A program made the translations under genes and the position numbers. Shown here piece after piece: positions 17,746 through 30,429 of a stretch of DNA of 64,000 bases (its first letter is position 1; each line of letters begins with the position of its first letter). The notes below the pieces were generated by a model, which was not told the origin of the DNA, searched no databases, and saw nothing but the letters and a program-made list of their open reading frames with translations. This stretch comes from Kluyvera georgiana ATCC 51603 (lineage in GTDB: Bacteria; Pseudomonadota; Gammaproteobacteria; Enterobacterales; Enterobacteriaceae): positions 103,351-167,350 of the forward strand of contig NZ_LXEU01000030.1 of the NCBI RefSeq assembly GCF_001654985.1, in the 5' to 3' direction.

Positions 17746-20031
17746 ATGAATTTCTGTAAAATATATAAGCAATATCGCGATTGCTGGTGGGGCCTTCCGC
17801 TGATATTGCCACTTCTGATATTGCCAATAATTAGACTTGCTAATACGTACACCTATGTTGGCGGTGGCAAGACCTACCTTTATTATCTGCCGATGCCGTT
17901 TCTGCTGTGTATGATGCTGTTTTTCGGCTGGAAAGCACTGCCTGGGTTGATTGTAGGTATTGGCTGCTATCTCACGCGCGATCTGCATGTGGTTGAAGAA
18001 ATGGGCATCACGCTGCAGTTTCTGATTCCTACGCTGGTGGCATGGGGCGGCTATCAGTATTTCAACAGCGGGCGCAAAATGGTGTCGCATGGCGACACGC
18101 GGCTCATGGCACAGCGGTTGTTCTGGCAGATGTTTATCCCTGCCACACTGTTTATGCTGCTGATCCAATTTACGCTCTATATTGGTATATACCCGAGTTT
18201 CAGCGATGTACAGTGGACCTCGCCGCTGACCCAGCGCAATCTGATCAACTACCAGTCGCTGCTGATGGGCTACCTGACCGGCGTGCCGCTGTGTTATTTG
18301 CTGATTAGGTTAATCCGCAACCCTTATTATATTCGCGCTTTTATTTCTCAGGTGCGCCTGGACTTTGATCCAAAAGTGAAGTGGCCGGAAATAATAGTCT
18401 GGAGCGGCTTCGTGCTGGGGATTTTCTCCATGCTGATGATGCCGCTGGACAGTGGCAGCACCATTTTCAGTACCAACTATACCCTCTCTTTGCTGCTGCC
18501 CATCATGCTGTGGGGATCGATGCGCTTCGGTTACCGCTTTATTTCGGTGGTCTGGACGCTGCTGCTGATTGTGGCGATTCACTACCATTATCACTACGTG
18601 CCGCACACAGCAGGTTACAGCGTACAGCTGGCAATTACCTCGTCCAGCTTCCTGGTATTCTCGTTTATCATTGCTTATATGGCCATGCTCTCAAGCCGTC
18701 AGCGGGCTATCCACGATCGGGTACGGCGGATGGCCTTTATCGATCCCGTGGTCAATCTGCCCAACATGCGCGCCTTGAATCGGGCAATAAGCAAGGCGCC
18801 ATGGTCGGTACTGTGTTTCCTGCGTATGCCGGATCTCGAGGTCCTTACCCGGCACTACGGGATTATGCTGCGTATCAACTACAAGCAGAATCTGGCGGAG
18901 TACCTGAGCGAGGTGCTCCGCCCGGGCGAAGGGGTGTATCAGCTGACCGGCAGCGACCTGGCAGTACAGCTGCATACGGAATCCTACAAAGAGCGTATTG
19001 AAGATCTCTATGCGCGTCTGAAAATGTTCCGCTATAGCTGGAACGGTATGCCGTTACAGCCGCAGATTGGCCTCAGCTACTGCTACATTCAATCGCCAGT
19101 ATCACACCTTTCGCTGATGCTGGGCGAGCTGAATACGGTGGCCGAGCTGTCTCTGGTGACCGACCGCCCGGAAAACCTCCAGCGGCGCGGCGCGCAGCAC
19201 TTGCAGCAGGAGCTGAAGGACAAAATCGCGATGATGGTCCGCGTTCAACAAGCGCTGGAGAACGACCGTTTCCGCCTGATGGCGCAGCCGATCGTCGGCA
19301 TTCGCGGCGATAATTATCACGAAGTGCTGTTGCGAATGTTGGGCGATGATGATGATGAGTTGATCTCGCCAACGCTGTTCCTGCCGGTCGCCCACGAATT
19401 TGGTATGGCTTCGCGTATCGACCTGTGGGTACTGGAAAATACGCTGCGCTTTATGGCCAGCCGTCGGGCGACCAACCCCGGTATGCGTCTGGCGCTGAAC
19501 CTCGCGCCATCAACGGCAAGCGGGCTAGGCTTTTCCCAACAGGTGGCGTTATTGCTGGAAGAGCATGGCATCGAAGCATGGCAGTTGGTCTTTGAAATTA
19601 CTGAAAGTCATTCGTTGGTCAATGTGGAACAGGCTCGTCGCACGCTTCGAGAGCTACAGGAACTGGGCTGCCGGGTGGCAATAGATGATTTTGGCACCGG
19701 ATACGCCAGCTACGCCAGGCTTAAGCATATCAGCGCTGATATCCTCAAAATTGACGGCAGTTTTATCCGCAATATTGCGACCAGCAGTATGGACTATCAG
19801 ATAGTGGCATCGATCTGCCATCTGGCGCGGATGAAGAAAATGCGCGTGGTGGCGGAATATGTGGAAAACGAAGAGATTCGTCAGGCGGCGATCGCGCTGG
19901 GTATTGATTATCTGCAGGGTTATAGCATCGGTAGGCCAGCTCCCCTTGAGGAGCTGGCGGCAGCCGAGTGCACAAGCGTTGAATCAGGCCGCGACGACCT
20001 CGTCGGGCGCACGCTCCTCTGTGATTTTTAA
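17746..20031 (+). CDS. pdeF: Membrane c-di-GMP phosphodiesterase PdeF
   Basis: Also called yfgF. Start at ATG 17746 ([18 protein letters not shown]), matching E. coli; 761 residues. The N-terminal half has about 8-10 hydrophobic segments (MASE1-like). A degenerate GGDEF domain (about residues 340-480; no GGDEF motif) follows, then an EAL domain from about 510 with EVL in place of EAL (YHEVLLRM), [21 protein letters not shown] and EYVENEE. E. coli YfgF is an active anaerobic phosphodiesterase. The C-terminal tail runs 48 bases into the convergent ppx gene, so the ends are encoded antisense to each other. Confidence 0.95.
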   Translation: MNFCKIYKQYRDCWWGLPLILPLLILPIIRLANTYTYVGGGKTYLYYLPMPFLLCMMLFFGWKALPGLIVGIGCYLTRDLHVVEEMGITLQFLIPTLVAWGGYQYFNSGRKMVSHGDTRLMAQRLFWQMFIPATLFMLLIQFTLYIGIYPSFSDVQWTSPLTQRNLINYQSLLMGYLTGVPLCYLLIRLIRNPYYIRAFISQVRLDFDPKVKWPEIIVWSGFVLGIFSMLMMPLDSGSTIFSTNYTLSLLLPIMLWGSMRFGYRFISVVWTLLLIVAIHYHYHYVPHTAGYSVQLAITSSSFLVFSFIIAYMAMLSSRQRAIHDRVRRMAFIDPVVNLPNMRALNRAISKAPWSVLCFLRMPDLEVLTRHYGIMLRINYKQNLAEYLSEVLRPGEGVYQLTGSDLAVQLHTESYKERIEDLYARLKMFRYSWNGMPLQPQIGLSYCYIQSPVSHLSLMLGELNTVAELSLVTDRPENLQRRGAQHLQQELKDKIAMMVRVQQALENDRFRLMAQPIVGIRGDNYHEVLLRMLGDDDDELISPTLFLPVAHEFGMASRIDLWVLENTLRFMASRRATNPGMRLALNLAPSTASGLGFSQQVALLLEEHGIEAWQLVFEITESHSLVNVEQARRTLRELQELGCRVAIDDFGTGYASYARLKHISADILKIDGSFIRNIATSSMDYQIVASICHLARMKKMRVVAEYVENEEIRQAAIALGIDYLQGYSIGRPAPLEELAAAECTSVESGRDDLVGRTLLCDF

Positions 20032-21531
20032 CAACCAGCCGGTGACGCTCTCCCAGTACTCCTGCTCTTTTTCCAAATCGAGCAGCACCAGCGCGTTCTG
20101 GGTAAACCAGTCGTGCGGGAAGCAGAGCGTCCAGTGGTTGGCTTCGGTCGTGAGCTTCAGCGTCGGCGGCGTGGTGGTTGCCTGACGTTGGTTGTTCAGC
20201 AGCACGCCCAGGCGTAACAGCTGGATCATCGGCAGGAACTGTTTCTTCTTAAACAGCGTAAAGCGCGGCAGCTCGTCGAGCTTAATGGCTTTACGATGGA
20301 AGCGCACCAGCGTCGCCATCAGATATTGCTGTTCCTGGTTGAAGCCCGGCAGATCGCTGTTTTGCAGAATGTAGGCCGAGTGGCGATGCATACCGCTGTG
20401 GTTAATATTTAGCCCCACTTCGTGCAGCATCGATGCCCATTTCAGCAGCGCGTTCAGCTGCGGGTTACCCAGCTTCGGGTTCTGCTCCAGCCACTGATCG
20501 TACATTTGCATGGTGGTTTCGAGTACGCGTTGGGCCTGCTCGCGGTCGATGTTGTACTGGTTTGCCAGGCTTTGCGCGGTGCGGCTACGCACGTCCTGAT
20601 GGCGGAAGCGGCCTTCCATCTCATACAGCACGCCTTCGCGCAGCGCGCCGTCAGACAGGCGCAGCTCTTTAATCGCCAGCGCGTCGAACACGCCGCAGAG
20701 AATCGCCAGCCCCGGCACAAAGACGCCTTTACGCTCTTCGGACAGGCCTGGCAAACTCAGGCTGCTGAAGTTTTTAAACTTCAGCACTTCTTCAACCAGC
20801 TTTTCCAGCCGCTCCGGGGTGATAAAACCGTCTTTCTCGCCCATCTCGAGCAGCACTTCATGCGCGGCCTTAATGGTGCCGGAAGCGCCCATCGCTACGC
20901 TCCAGCCCTGGATGCGGAACTGCCATGCCAGGGTTTCCAGCTTTTGTACCGCCGCCATACGGGCGCGCTGGAAGTTCTCGCGATTGATGGTTCCTGCCAG
21001 GAAGAACTGCTGCCCGAAGCTCACGCAACCCATGCGGCGGCTTTCTACCAGCTTGGGTTCGAAATCTTCGCCAATCACCAGCTCCGTTGAGCCGCCGCCG
21101 ATGTCGATAACCAGCTTGCGGCCTTTCTCCGGCTGTGTGTGCTCTACGCCCATGAAAATCAGACGGGCTTCTTCATTCCCGGAGATGATTTCAATCGGGT
21201 AGGGGATCACTTTTTCCGCGCGCTTGAGAAACTCGGTCGCGTTGGCGGCCTGACGTAACGAGTGCGTACCCACGATACAGACGCTGGAAGGGGAGAAGCC
21301 CTGTAGTCGCTCGGCAAATAGCGACAGGCAGCTTAACCCGCGTTCCATGGCCTCTTCACTCAGCATGTTGTTCTCATCCAGACCGTCGGCCAGATGAACG
21401 CGCTGTTTCAGGCGGCCGATGATCTGCATCGCACCGTCGACGACGCGCGCAATGACCATGTGAAAACTGTTCGAACCAAGATCAACCGCCGCAAACTCCT
21501 GCGGCCGGGGTGCTTTGCTTTTTATTGGCAT
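19984..21531 (-). CDS. ppx: Exopolyphosphatase
   Basis: 515 residues. The ASKHA-fold phosphate loops are [17 protein letters not shown] (about residues 14-30) and [14 protein letters not shown] (about 140-153), followed by an HD-like C-terminal domain with [17 protein letters not shown]. It hydrolyses terminal phosphate from polyphosphate and also pppGpp. Its start lies 3 bases after the ppk stop, so ppk-ppx is an operon coupling polyphosphate synthesis and breakdown. Its 3' end overlaps the convergent pdeF. Confidence 0.97.
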   Translation of the reverse strand: MPIKSKAPRPQEFAAVDLGSNSFHMVIARVVDGAMQIIGRLKQRVHLADGLDENNMLSEEAMERGLSCLSLFAERLQGFSPSSVCIVGTHSLRQAANATEFLKRAEKVIPYPIEIISGNEEARLIFMGVEHTQPEKGRKLVIDIGGGSTELVIGEDFEPKLVESRRMGCVSFGQQFFLAGTINRENFQRARMAAVQKLETLAWQFRIQGWSVAMGASGTIKAAHEVLLEMGEKDGFITPERLEKLVEEVLKFKNFSSLSLPGLSEERKGVFVPGLAILCGVFDALAIKELRLSDGALREGVLYEMEGRFRHQDVRSRTAQSLANQYNIDREQAQRVLETTMQMYDQWLEQNPKLGNPQLNALLKWASMLHEVGLNINHSGMHRHSAYILQNSDLPGFNQEQQYLMATLVRFHRKAIKLDELPRFTLFKKKQFLPMIQLLRLGVLLNNQRQATTTPPTLKLTTEANHWTLCFPHDWFTQNALVLLDLEKEQEYWESVTGWLLKITEERAPDEVVAA

Positions 21532-21534
21532 AGG

Positions 21535-23595
21535 TTAGTCAGGTTGTTCAAGTGATTTGATGTAATCGTAAATCGCCTGCTGCGAGCGGACCTTACGGCG
21601 GTTGCCGCGCGGAACATAGCGATTACTCAGTTCTTTATCAATAAAACGGGCTTTCACCGTGTCGCTAAACAGAATATCGATAATATCGAGGATCCGTTGT
21701 TTGAGACGCGGATCGAGCAGCGGCGTCGCCACTTCAATACGGTAGTCGATATTACGGGTCATCCAGTCAGCGGAGGAGAGATAAACGCGTTTATCGCCGC
21801 CGTTCTCAAAAATATAGATCCTGTCGTGCTCAAGGAAACGGTCAACGATGCTAATGACACGAATATTTTCACTGATCCCCTCTAATTCAGGGATCAAAGA
21901 GCACATGCCGCGGATCAGCAGGTTGACCTGCACGCCTGAACTGGAGGCCGCATACAGGCGATCGACCAACCCTTTATCCACCAGGTTGTTGAGCTTAAGG
22001 GTGATCCCGGCTGCGATACCGTTCTGTGCGTTGGCGATTTCGCGGTCGATCATCTCGTACAACAGGCGGCGCGAGTTCTGCGGTGAGACCAGCAGATAGT
22101 CGAAGCTCACCGGACGATAGGGGTTCTCAATAAAGTTAAATACCCGGCGCACTTCGTTGGTGATACGCGCATCGGCGGTGAGCAGCGAGTAGTCGGTGTA
22201 GATGCGCGCGGTTTTCTCGTTAAAGTTACCGGTGCCGATATGGGCGTAGCGCACCACGTCATCGCCTTCTTTACGGGAGATGAGGAACAGTTTGGCGTGA
22301 ATTTTCAGCCCCGGCGCGGAGAAGATGACATGTACCCCTGCTTCGGTGAGCCGCTTCGCCCAGTGGATGTTGGCCTCTTCGTCGAAGCGCGCCTGTAGCT
22401 CCACCACCACCGTCACTTTCTTACCGTTGTGCGCGGCGTGAATCATGGCATCAATGATGCGCGAGTCTTTTGCCACGCGATAGATGTTGATTTTTATCGC
22501 CAGTACGCTCGGGTCGAAGGAGGCCTGACGCAGCAGTTCCAGCACGTGTTCAAAGGTGTGGTACGGATAATAGAGCAGCACATCGCGCTCGCGAATGGCG
22601 TCGAAGCCGTTGCGGAATTTATCAAACCACAGGTGGCGAAGACGCGGCAGCGGCTTGTTGACCAGGTTGGCCTTACCGACGTTCGGGAAACCGATAAAGT
22701 CTTTAAAGTTGTGGTAGCGGCCACCGGGAACGATCGAGTCGTAGCGGGAGATAGTCAGCTTTTTGCGCAGCATTTCGACCATCGCGTCCGGCATGTCGCG
22801 CTGATAGACAAAGCGCACCGGTTCGGCGGTGAGGCGCTGCTTGAGGCTGGAGGACATCAGCTCCATCAGGCTCGACTCCATTTCGTGCACCAGATCGTAC
22901 TCGGCATCACGGGTCATTTTCATCGAGTAGGCGTTGAGAGCATCGTAGTCGAAGAAGCCTTTGAAGATGTCGTCAAGGCAATAGCGCAGGATGTTATCCA
23001 GCAGAATCATTGGTTTGCGGCGGCGCGGCGTTTCCGGGGGCAGGTTAACGAAGCGCGGTACCTTATCAGAAGGTATCTCCAGCAGCGCGTAGTTGATCTC
23101 GTCGCCGCGGATGATTTCCACCGCCAGATAGGTGTAATCGTCTTTCAGGAACTGCACCAGGTCGGTTTCGCGGTTCAGCAGAATCGGTGTGATGTGCTGG
23201 CGCAGGTGTTGTTTAAAGTAGTGGCGCAGCCAGCCCTGTTGGTTGACGGACAGCTGGCGCTCGTTAATCAGGAAGATCTGGTTACGCGCCATCTCCAGCA
23301 GCAGTTCGTTATACAGTCCATCGAACTCCTGGTCGGCTTTGAGTACCCGAGCCTGGATTTTACTCAGCAGGTGGCGGGAATGTGTGGTCACGCCCTGTTC
23401 TTCGCTGATAATGATGCGACGTTTCAGCTCCGCAAAGCGGACCTTATAAAATTCGTCGAGGTTGTTAGAGTAGATCCCCAGAAAACGCATGCGTTCAATC
23501 AGCGGGTTGCTTTTATCTGCCGCTTCCTGAAGGACGCGCTCGTTGAAGGACAACCAGCTCAGTTCTTTTTCGATGTACAGTTTTTCCTGACCCAT
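21535..23595 (-). CDS. ppk: Polyphosphate kinase 1
   Basis: 686 residues, starting [20 protein letters not shown]. It has N-terminal, head and two phospholipase-D-like catalytic domains; the autophosphorylated histidine lies in [10 protein letters not shown] and the second HxK-like site in [12 protein letters not shown]. It makes polyphosphate from ATP at the membrane. Compared with E. coli, two residues are missing in [16 protein letters not shown] (E. coli has DKAQFRNG), accounting for 686 versus 688 residues. First gene of the ppk-ppx operon, separated from purN by 251 bases, so it must have its own promoter. Confidence 0.98.
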   Translation of the reverse strand: MGQEKLYIEKELSWLSFNERVLQEAADKSNPLIERMRFLGIYSNNLDEFYKVRFAELKRRIIISEEQGVTTHSRHLLSKIQARVLKADQEFDGLYNELLLEMARNQIFLINERQLSVNQQGWLRHYFKQHLRQHITPILLNRETDLVQFLKDDYTYLAVEIIRGDEINYALLEIPSDKVPRFVNLPPETPRRRKPMILLDNILRYCLDDIFKGFFDYDALNAYSMKMTRDAEYDLVHEMESSLMELMSSSLKQRLTAEPVRFVYQRDMPDAMVEMLRKKLTISRYDSIVPGGRYHNFKDFIGFPNVGKANLVNKPLPRLRHLWFDKFRNGFDAIRERDVLLYYPYHTFEHVLELLRQASFDPSVLAIKINIYRVAKDSRIIDAMIHAAHNGKKVTVVVELQARFDEEANIHWAKRLTEAGVHVIFSAPGLKIHAKLFLISRKEGDDVVRYAHIGTGNFNEKTARIYTDYSLLTADARITNEVRRVFNFIENPYRPVSFDYLLVSPQNSRRLLYEMIDREIANAQNGIAAGITLKLNNLVDKGLVDRLYAASSSGVQVNLLIRGMCSLIPELEGISENIRVISIVDRFLEHDRIYIFENGGDKRVYLSSADWMTRNIDYRIEVATPLLDPRLKQRILDIIDILFSDTVKARFIDKELSNRYVPRGNRRKVRSQQAIYDYIKSLEQPD

Positions 23596-23682
23596 TACTA
23601 CTCACACTCCGGTTAATTCACGGGACGCGGCAAAGTCGTCTCACTGTTTATATTGCTAGCTTTGCCGGGTTATGTCCAACTG

Positions 23683-23700
23683 TGTCATCTTAGTATGACA
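23683..23700. promoter_or_regulatory. Inverted repeat upstream of ppk
   Basis: TGTCAT (23683-23688) and ATGACA (23695-23700) form an inverted repeat about 90 bases before ppk. Read on the minus strand it includes CTGTCAT, a perfect PhoB half-site, but the second half-site 11 bases on is poor. A regulator site is possible; PhoB is only a suggestion. Confidence 0.3.
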
Positions 23701-23795
23701 GTTATCCTGTTTCGCCTACGAAAATATTCGCTGTCCGTTTTGATATGTAAGCTTTTTTTAGCCTTTCTACGAGCCTGTAGCGCTGATAGAAAGGC

Positions 23796-23823
23796 ATAAA
23801 AAAGAGGGCCATAAAGGCCCCCG
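23796..23823 (-). terminator. Terminator of purMN
   Basis: On the minus strand GGGCC TTTAT GGCCC is followed by CTCTTTTTTAT. It lies 24 bases after the purN stop. Confidence 0.75.
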
Positions 23824-23846
23824 TTATCATGCGTATCGAGACGAGA

Positions 23847-24488
23847 CTACTCTTCCGCTGCGTAGCCTGCTGGCGGCAGCGGCACGCCGTCAAGCCAGGC
23901 GTGATTATCCTGCATCTTCAGGCGACCATCGAGGAACCAGCCCACCACCAGCGGGTAGATAGCATGCTCCTGGACCTGCACGCGTGAAGTGATTTCCGCT
24001 TCGTCATCGCCGTCAAAAACCGGCACCTTGGCCTGCAAAATGACCGGTCCGCCGTCCAGCTCTTCGGTCACGAAGTGCACGGAAGTGCCGTGTTCCGCAT
24101 CACCGTTCTCCAGCGCCTGACGGTGCGTATTCAGCCCGGGATATTTCGGCAGTAGAGAAGGGTGGATGTTGAGCAGTTTGCCCTGATAGTGCTGTACGAA
24201 TTCAGCGCTCAGGATGCGCATATAACCCGCCAGCACCACGACATCCGGCGCGTAGGCGTCAATCTCGTGCATCAATTCGCGGTCGAACGCTTCGCGGCTG
24301 GCGAACTGGCTGGCAGACAGCGCGTGCTGGGCAATACCTGCGGCGCGGGCCCGCTCAAGGCCGAACGCGTCGGCCTTATTGCTGAACACTGCCCGGATGG
24401 TGCCATGAATCCTTTTCTGCTCACAGGCATCAATAATGGCCTGTAAGTTGCTGCCGTTGCCGGAAATCAGCACCACGATATTTTTCAT
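23847..24488 (-). CDS. purN: Phosphoribosylglycinamide formyltransferase 1
   Basis: 213 residues starting MKNIVVLISGNGSNLQAII. It carries the formyltransferase catalytic residues: Asn in LLNIHPSLLPKYPGLNTH (about 105-122), the His in the same motif, and Asp in HFVTEELDGGPVI (about 136-148). It transfers formyl from 10-formyl-THF to GAR in step 3 of purine synthesis. Its ATG immediately follows the purM TAA, so the two are coupled. It is controlled by the PurR operator upstream of purM. Confidence 0.97.
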   Translation of the reverse strand: MKNIVVLISGNGSNLQAIIDACEQKRIHGTIRAVFSNKADAFGLERARAAGIAQHALSASQFASREAFDRELMHEIDAYAPDVVVLAGYMRILSAEFVQHYQGKLLNIHPSLLPKYPGLNTHRQALENGDAEHGTSVHFVTEELDGGPVILQAKVPVFDGDDEAEITSRVQVQEHAIYPLVVGWFLDGRLKMQDNHAWLDGVPLPPAGYAAEE

Positions 24489-25619
<1,131 letters not shown>

Positions 25620-25683
25620 TCACCTGCGAATTTTGCCGTGTTTCCATCATTAAATTGGTCAAATATGATACTGCTCACGAAAA

Positions 25684-25754
25684 TGAAACCGGGTACTCCC
25701 TTGTCCTTGCATCCTCTCTGATGAATCCACATCATAGTAATGAAACCGGTTTCT
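25684..25754 (+). promoter_or_regulatory. Two AscG-like operators upstream of bglK
   Basis: TGAAACCGGTTTCT (25741-25754) differs at one base from the palindrome TGAAACCGGTTTCA reported for the E. coli LacI-family repressor AscG. TGAAACCGGGTACT (25684-25697) is a second, weaker copy (11 of 14) 57 bases upstream. AscG controls the beta-glucoside ascFB operon, which fits the sugar-cleaving genes downstream. No such regulator is encoded in this window. I could not pick a confident -35/-10 between the sites. Confidence 0.6.
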
Positions 25755-25813
25755 GTTTTTGTTGCATAACGCCCGGTAACCGATCTGAGAATGGCCAGAA
25801 GGGATTGAATGGA

Positions 25814-26704
25814 ATGAAAATTGCTGCCTTTGATATTGGAGGTACGGCGTTAAAAATGGGGGTAGTCGCCGACAGCGGCGAACTGCTGGAAAAAGGGAAA
25901 CAGCTTATCACTGACAGCGACGGCGAGCAGATCCTCGCGGCGATAGAAGGCTGGATTACCGCCCATCCCGAATGTGAAGGCGTCGCTATTAGCGCGCCGG
26001 GTTACGTTAACCCGCATACCGGCTATATCGAAATGGGCGGCGCGATTCGGCGTTTCGACAACTTTGCTATTAAAGAGTGGCTGGAGAAGCGTACCGGTCT
26101 GCCCGTCGCTATCGAAAACGACGCCAACTGTGTGCTATTGGCCGAGCGCTGGCAGGGCAAAGGGGCTGAACTGTCCGATTTTCTGGTGCTGACCATCGGT
26201 ACCGGTATCGGCGGCGCCATTTTCTCCAACAATCAGCTGGTGCACGGCGCGCGTTTTCGCGCTGGCGAATTCGGCTATATGCAAACTTCACGTCCCGGCT
26301 CTCGCGACGTACGCCGCTACTCCATGAACGAAAACTGTACCCTGCGCGTACTTCGTTATCGCTATGCGCAGCATCTCGGCAAAACGCTGGAAGAGGTCAC
26401 CGGCGAGGAAATTTTCGACCGCTTCGACGCGGGTGATGTCGTCTGTCAGCGGCTGGTCGCCGAATTTTTCAACGGCCTGGGCACCGGCCTCTATAACCTG
26501 GTGAACCTGTTCGACCCGCAGACGATTCTCATCGGCGGCGGCATCGTTGAACGCCCCGGTTTCCTGGCGCTGATGCGTGAGTACCTTGCCTGGTTTGGCA
26601 TTGCCGATTACATCGATACCGTCAGCCACGGCAACGACGCCGGGCTCATTGGCGCGGTTTACCATTTCAATCAGCACTATTCGCAGCGACAACTTACTGA
26701 TTAA
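25814..26704 (+). CDS. bglK: ROK-family beta-glucoside kinase (BglK-like)
   Basis: Start set at ATG 25814 (MKIAAFDIGGTALKMGVV); the frame continues upstream but without conservation. 296 residues. The phosphate-1 loop is FDIGGTALKMG, followed by GAIRRFDNFAIKEWLE, the catalytic region VAIENDANCVLLAE (about 105-118) and LTIGTGIGGAIFSN. The CxCGxxGCxE zinc motif common in ROK glucokinases is absent, as in Klebsiella BglK, which it resembles along its length. BglK phosphorylates beta-glucosides such as cellobiose at C6 with ATP. The GH1 gene follows after 12 bases and would cleave the product. This pair is inserted between purM and upp, which are neighbours in E. coli. Confidence 0.82.
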   Translation: MKIAAFDIGGTALKMGVVADSGELLEKGKQLITDSDGEQILAAIEGWITAHPECEGVAISAPGYVNPHTGYIEMGGAIRRFDNFAIKEWLEKRTGLPVAIENDANCVLLAERWQGKGAELSDFLVLTIGTGIGGAIFSNNQLVHGARFRAGEFGYMQTSRPGSRDVRRYSMNENCTLRVLRYRYAQHLGKTLEEVTGEEIFDRFDAGDVVCQRLVAEFFNGLGTGLYNLVNLFDPQTILIGGGIVERPGFLALMREYLAWFGIADYIDTVSHGNDAGLIGAVYHFNQHYSQRQLTD

Positions 26705-28147
<1,443 letters not shown>

Positions 28148-28167
28148 CTCGCTGAATAGATAAAATA

Positions 28168-28196
28168 AAACCCCGCTCGCCGGGGTTTATTTTTAT
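28168..28196 (+). terminator. Terminator of bglK-GH1 operon
   Basis: AAACCCCG (28168-28175) pairs with CGGGGTTT (28181-28188), followed by ATTTTTAT. Confidence 0.85.
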
Positions 28197-28260
28197 CCTG
28201 TCTTATACTGACAGATGCGCCATTCGCCGCTTTGCTTGATCCTGGTCAATCATCATAGGT

Positions 28261-28305
28261 ATGGCGCAGCCGAAAAAAAGCGGTATAATCCCGCGATTTT
28301 TTTTG
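28261..28305 (+). promoter_or_regulatory. upp promoter with UTP-sensing start region
   Basis: A perfect -10 TATAAT (28284-28289) is followed by the initial transcribed region GATTTTTTTTG (28295-28305), with G and A as alternative start bases. The same arrangement in E. coli upp gives UTP-dependent start selection and reiterative U addition, lowering expression when UTP is high. The -35 is poor. Confidence 0.75.
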
Positions 28306-28333
28306 TGGCTGCCCCATCTAAAGGAGAAAGAGA

Positions 28334-28960
28334 ATGAAGATTGTGGAAGTTAAACACCCACTCGTCAAACACAAGCTGGGCCTGATGCGTGAGAACGACA
28401 TTAGCACCAAACGCTTCCGTGAACTCGCCTCCGAAGTCGGTAGCCTGCTGACTTATGAAGCCACTGCCGGTCTGGAAACGGAAAAGGTGACTATCGAAGG
28501 CTGGAACGGCCCGGTAGAAATCGACCAGATCAAAGGTAAGAAAATTACCGTTGTGCCAATCCTGCGTGCAGGCTTGGGGATGATGGATGGCGTACTGGAA
28601 AACGTCCCTAGCGCGCGTATCAGCGTGGTGGGTATGTACCGTGACGAAGAGACGCTGGAGCCGGTACCGTACTTCCAGAAGCTGGTTTCCAACATTGATG
28701 AGCGTATGGCGCTGATCGTTGACCCAATGCTCGCGACCGGCGGTTCCGTTATCGCCACTATCGACCTGCTGAAAAAAGCGGGCTGCTCCAGCATCAAGGT
28801 GCTGGTGCTGGTTGCTGCGCCGGAAGGTATCGCGGCGCTGGAGAAAGCGCATCCGGACATCGAGCTGTACACCGCATCGATCGACCAGGGGCTGAATGAG
28901 CAGGGATACATCATCCCGGGCCTCGGCGATGCCGGCGATAAGATTTTTGGTACCAAGTAA
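28334..28960 (+). CDS. upp: Uracil phosphoribosyltransferase
   Basis: 208 residues, nearly identical to E. coli Upp. The PRPP-binding motif is [15 protein letters not shown] (about residues 130-144) and the uracil-binding loop [12 protein letters not shown] is near the C-terminus. It converts uracil and PRPP to UMP in pyrimidine salvage. AAAGGAGAAAGAG precedes the ATG. It is followed by a terminator and then uraA, its uracil permease; partial readthrough makes the pair an operon. Confidence 0.98.
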   Translation: MKIVEVKHPLVKHKLGLMRENDISTKRFRELASEVGSLLTYEATAGLETEKVTIEGWNGPVEIDQIKGKKITVVPILRAGLGMMDGVLENVPSARISVVGMYRDEETLEPVPYFQKLVSNIDERMALIVDPMLATGGSVIATIDLLKKAGCSSIKVLVLVAAPEGIAALEKAHPDIELYTASIDQGLNEQGYIIPGLGDAGDKIFGTK

Positions 28961-28976
28961 ACGAAAAAATAAAAAG

Positions 28977-29004
28977 AGCCGACTTTGATAGTCGGCTTTT
29001 TTTT
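28977..29004 (+). terminator. upp-uraA intercistronic terminator
   Basis: AGCCGACT (28977-28984) pairs with AGTCGGCT (28990-28997), followed by seven T. It would reduce uraA transcription relative to upp. Confidence 0.85.
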
Positions 29005-29043
29005 GAATAAAAAACCCAGACTAATAACACAGAGGAAAACACA

Positions 29044-30333
29044 ATGACGCGCCGCGCAATTGGGGTAAGTGAGAGACCACCGCTTTTACAGACCATCCCG
29101 CTTAGCTTGCAGCATTTATTCGCCATGTTTGGCGCAACCGTGCTGGTGCCCGTGCTGTTCCACATTAACCCGGCTACCGTGCTGCTGTTCAACGGCATCG
29201 GCACGCTGCTGTACCTCTTTATCTGTAAAGGGAAAATCCCGGCCTACCTCGGGTCGAGCTTTGCCTTTATTTCTCCGGTGCTGCTGCTGCTGCCGTTAGG
29301 TTATGAAGTGGCGCTGGGCGGCTTTATTATGTGCGGCGTATTGTTCTGCCTGGTCTCTTTCATTGTGAAGAAAGCGGGTACCGGCTGGCTGGACGTGATG
29401 TTCCCGCCGGCGGCGATGGGCGCAATCGTTGCCGTCATCGGTCTTGAGCTGGCGGGCGTAGCGGCCAACATGGCAGGCCTGCTGCCGCCGGATGGCCAGT
29501 CTGCGGATACCAAAACCATTATTATTTCCCTGGTGACGCTCGGCGTGACCGTGTTCGGCTCCGTGCTGTTCCGCGGCTTCCTGGCAATTATCCCGATTCT
29601 GATCGGCGTGCTGGTCGGTTACGCGCTGTCCTTCGTGATGGGCGTAGTGGATACCACGCCGATTGCGCAGGCGCACTGGTTCGCGCTGCCAACCTTCTAT
29701 ACCCCGCGCTTCGAGTGGTTTGCTATTTTCACTATTTTACCGGCGGCGCTGGTGGTGATTGCCGAGCATGTCGGTCACCTGGTGGTGACGGCGAACATCG
29801 TCAAAAAAGATCTGATTCGCGACCCGGGCCTGCATCGCTCAATGTTTGCCAACGGTCTGTCGACGGTGATTTCTGGTTTCTTTGGTTCTACCCCGAACAC
29901 CACTTACGGTGAAAACATCGGCGTGATGGCGATTACCCGCGTGTACAGCACCTGGGTTATCGGCGGCGCGGCGATTATTGCGATTCTGCTCTCCTGCGTC
30001 GGCAAGCTGGCGGCAGCCATTCAGATTATCCCGCTGCCGGTGATGGGCGGCGTGTCTCTGTTGCTGTACGGGGTGATTGGCGCATCCGGTATCCGCGTGC
30101 TGATCGAATCGAAAGTGGATTACAGCAAAGCGCAGAACCTGATCCTGACCTCCGTGATTCTGATAATCGGCGTCAGCGGCGCGAAAGTACACATCGGCGC
30201 GGCCGAGCTGAAAGGCATGGCGCTGGCGACGATCGTGGGTATCTGCCTGAGCCTGGTCTTTAAACTTATCAGCGTACTGCGCCCGGAAGAAGTGGTGCTG
30301 GACGCCGCGGACAGCGACGAAGCGAAGTCGTGA
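29044..30333 (+). CDS. uraA: Uracil:proton symporter UraA
   Basis: 429 residues with 14 predicted membrane segments of the NCS2/NAT fold. The substrate region includes FPPAAMGAIVAVIGLELAGV and VVIAEHVGHLVVTANI, where the uracil-contacting glutamate lies in AEHVGH. GSTPNTTYGENIGVMAITRV gives the second glutamate. It imports uracil at the inner membrane for Upp. Length and start agree with E. coli UraA. Confidence 0.97.
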   Translation: MTRRAIGVSERPPLLQTIPLSLQHLFAMFGATVLVPVLFHINPATVLLFNGIGTLLYLFICKGKIPAYLGSSFAFISPVLLLLPLGYEVALGGFIMCGVLFCLVSFIVKKAGTGWLDVMFPPAAMGAIVAVIGLELAGVAANMAGLLPPDGQSADTKTIIISLVTLGVTVFGSVLFRGFLAIIPILIGVLVGYALSFVMGVVDTTPIAQAHWFALPTFYTPRFEWFAIFTILPAALVVIAEHVGHLVVTANIVKKDLIRDPGLHRSMFANGLSTVISGFFGSTPNTTYGENIGVMAITRVYSTWVIGGAAIIAILLSCVGKLAAAIQIIPLPVMGGVSLLLYGVIGASGIRVLIESKVDYSKAQNLILTSVILIIGVSGAKVHIGAAELKGMALATIVGICLSLVFKLISVLRPEEVVLDAADSDEAKS

Positions 30334-30339
30334 TCCGCA

Positions 30340-30367
30340 AACCGGGCGGGATCGCCGCCCGGTTCTC
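30340..30367 (+). terminator. Hairpin after uraA
   Basis: AACCGGGCGG (30340-30349) pairs with CCGCCCGGTT (30355-30364); only a short T-rich tail follows, so termination may be incomplete. Confidence 0.55.
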
Positions 30368-30429
30368 TCATCCGTTATTTCTGTGGTAAACTCTTCACGT
30401 TTTTTCGTAAGCCCATGTTGAGGTCTCCT

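Noticed and set aside
22429..23616. 395-codon open frame antisense to ppk
   Set aside because: Low-complexity composition (Gln, His, Val) and a full conserved gene on the other strand.
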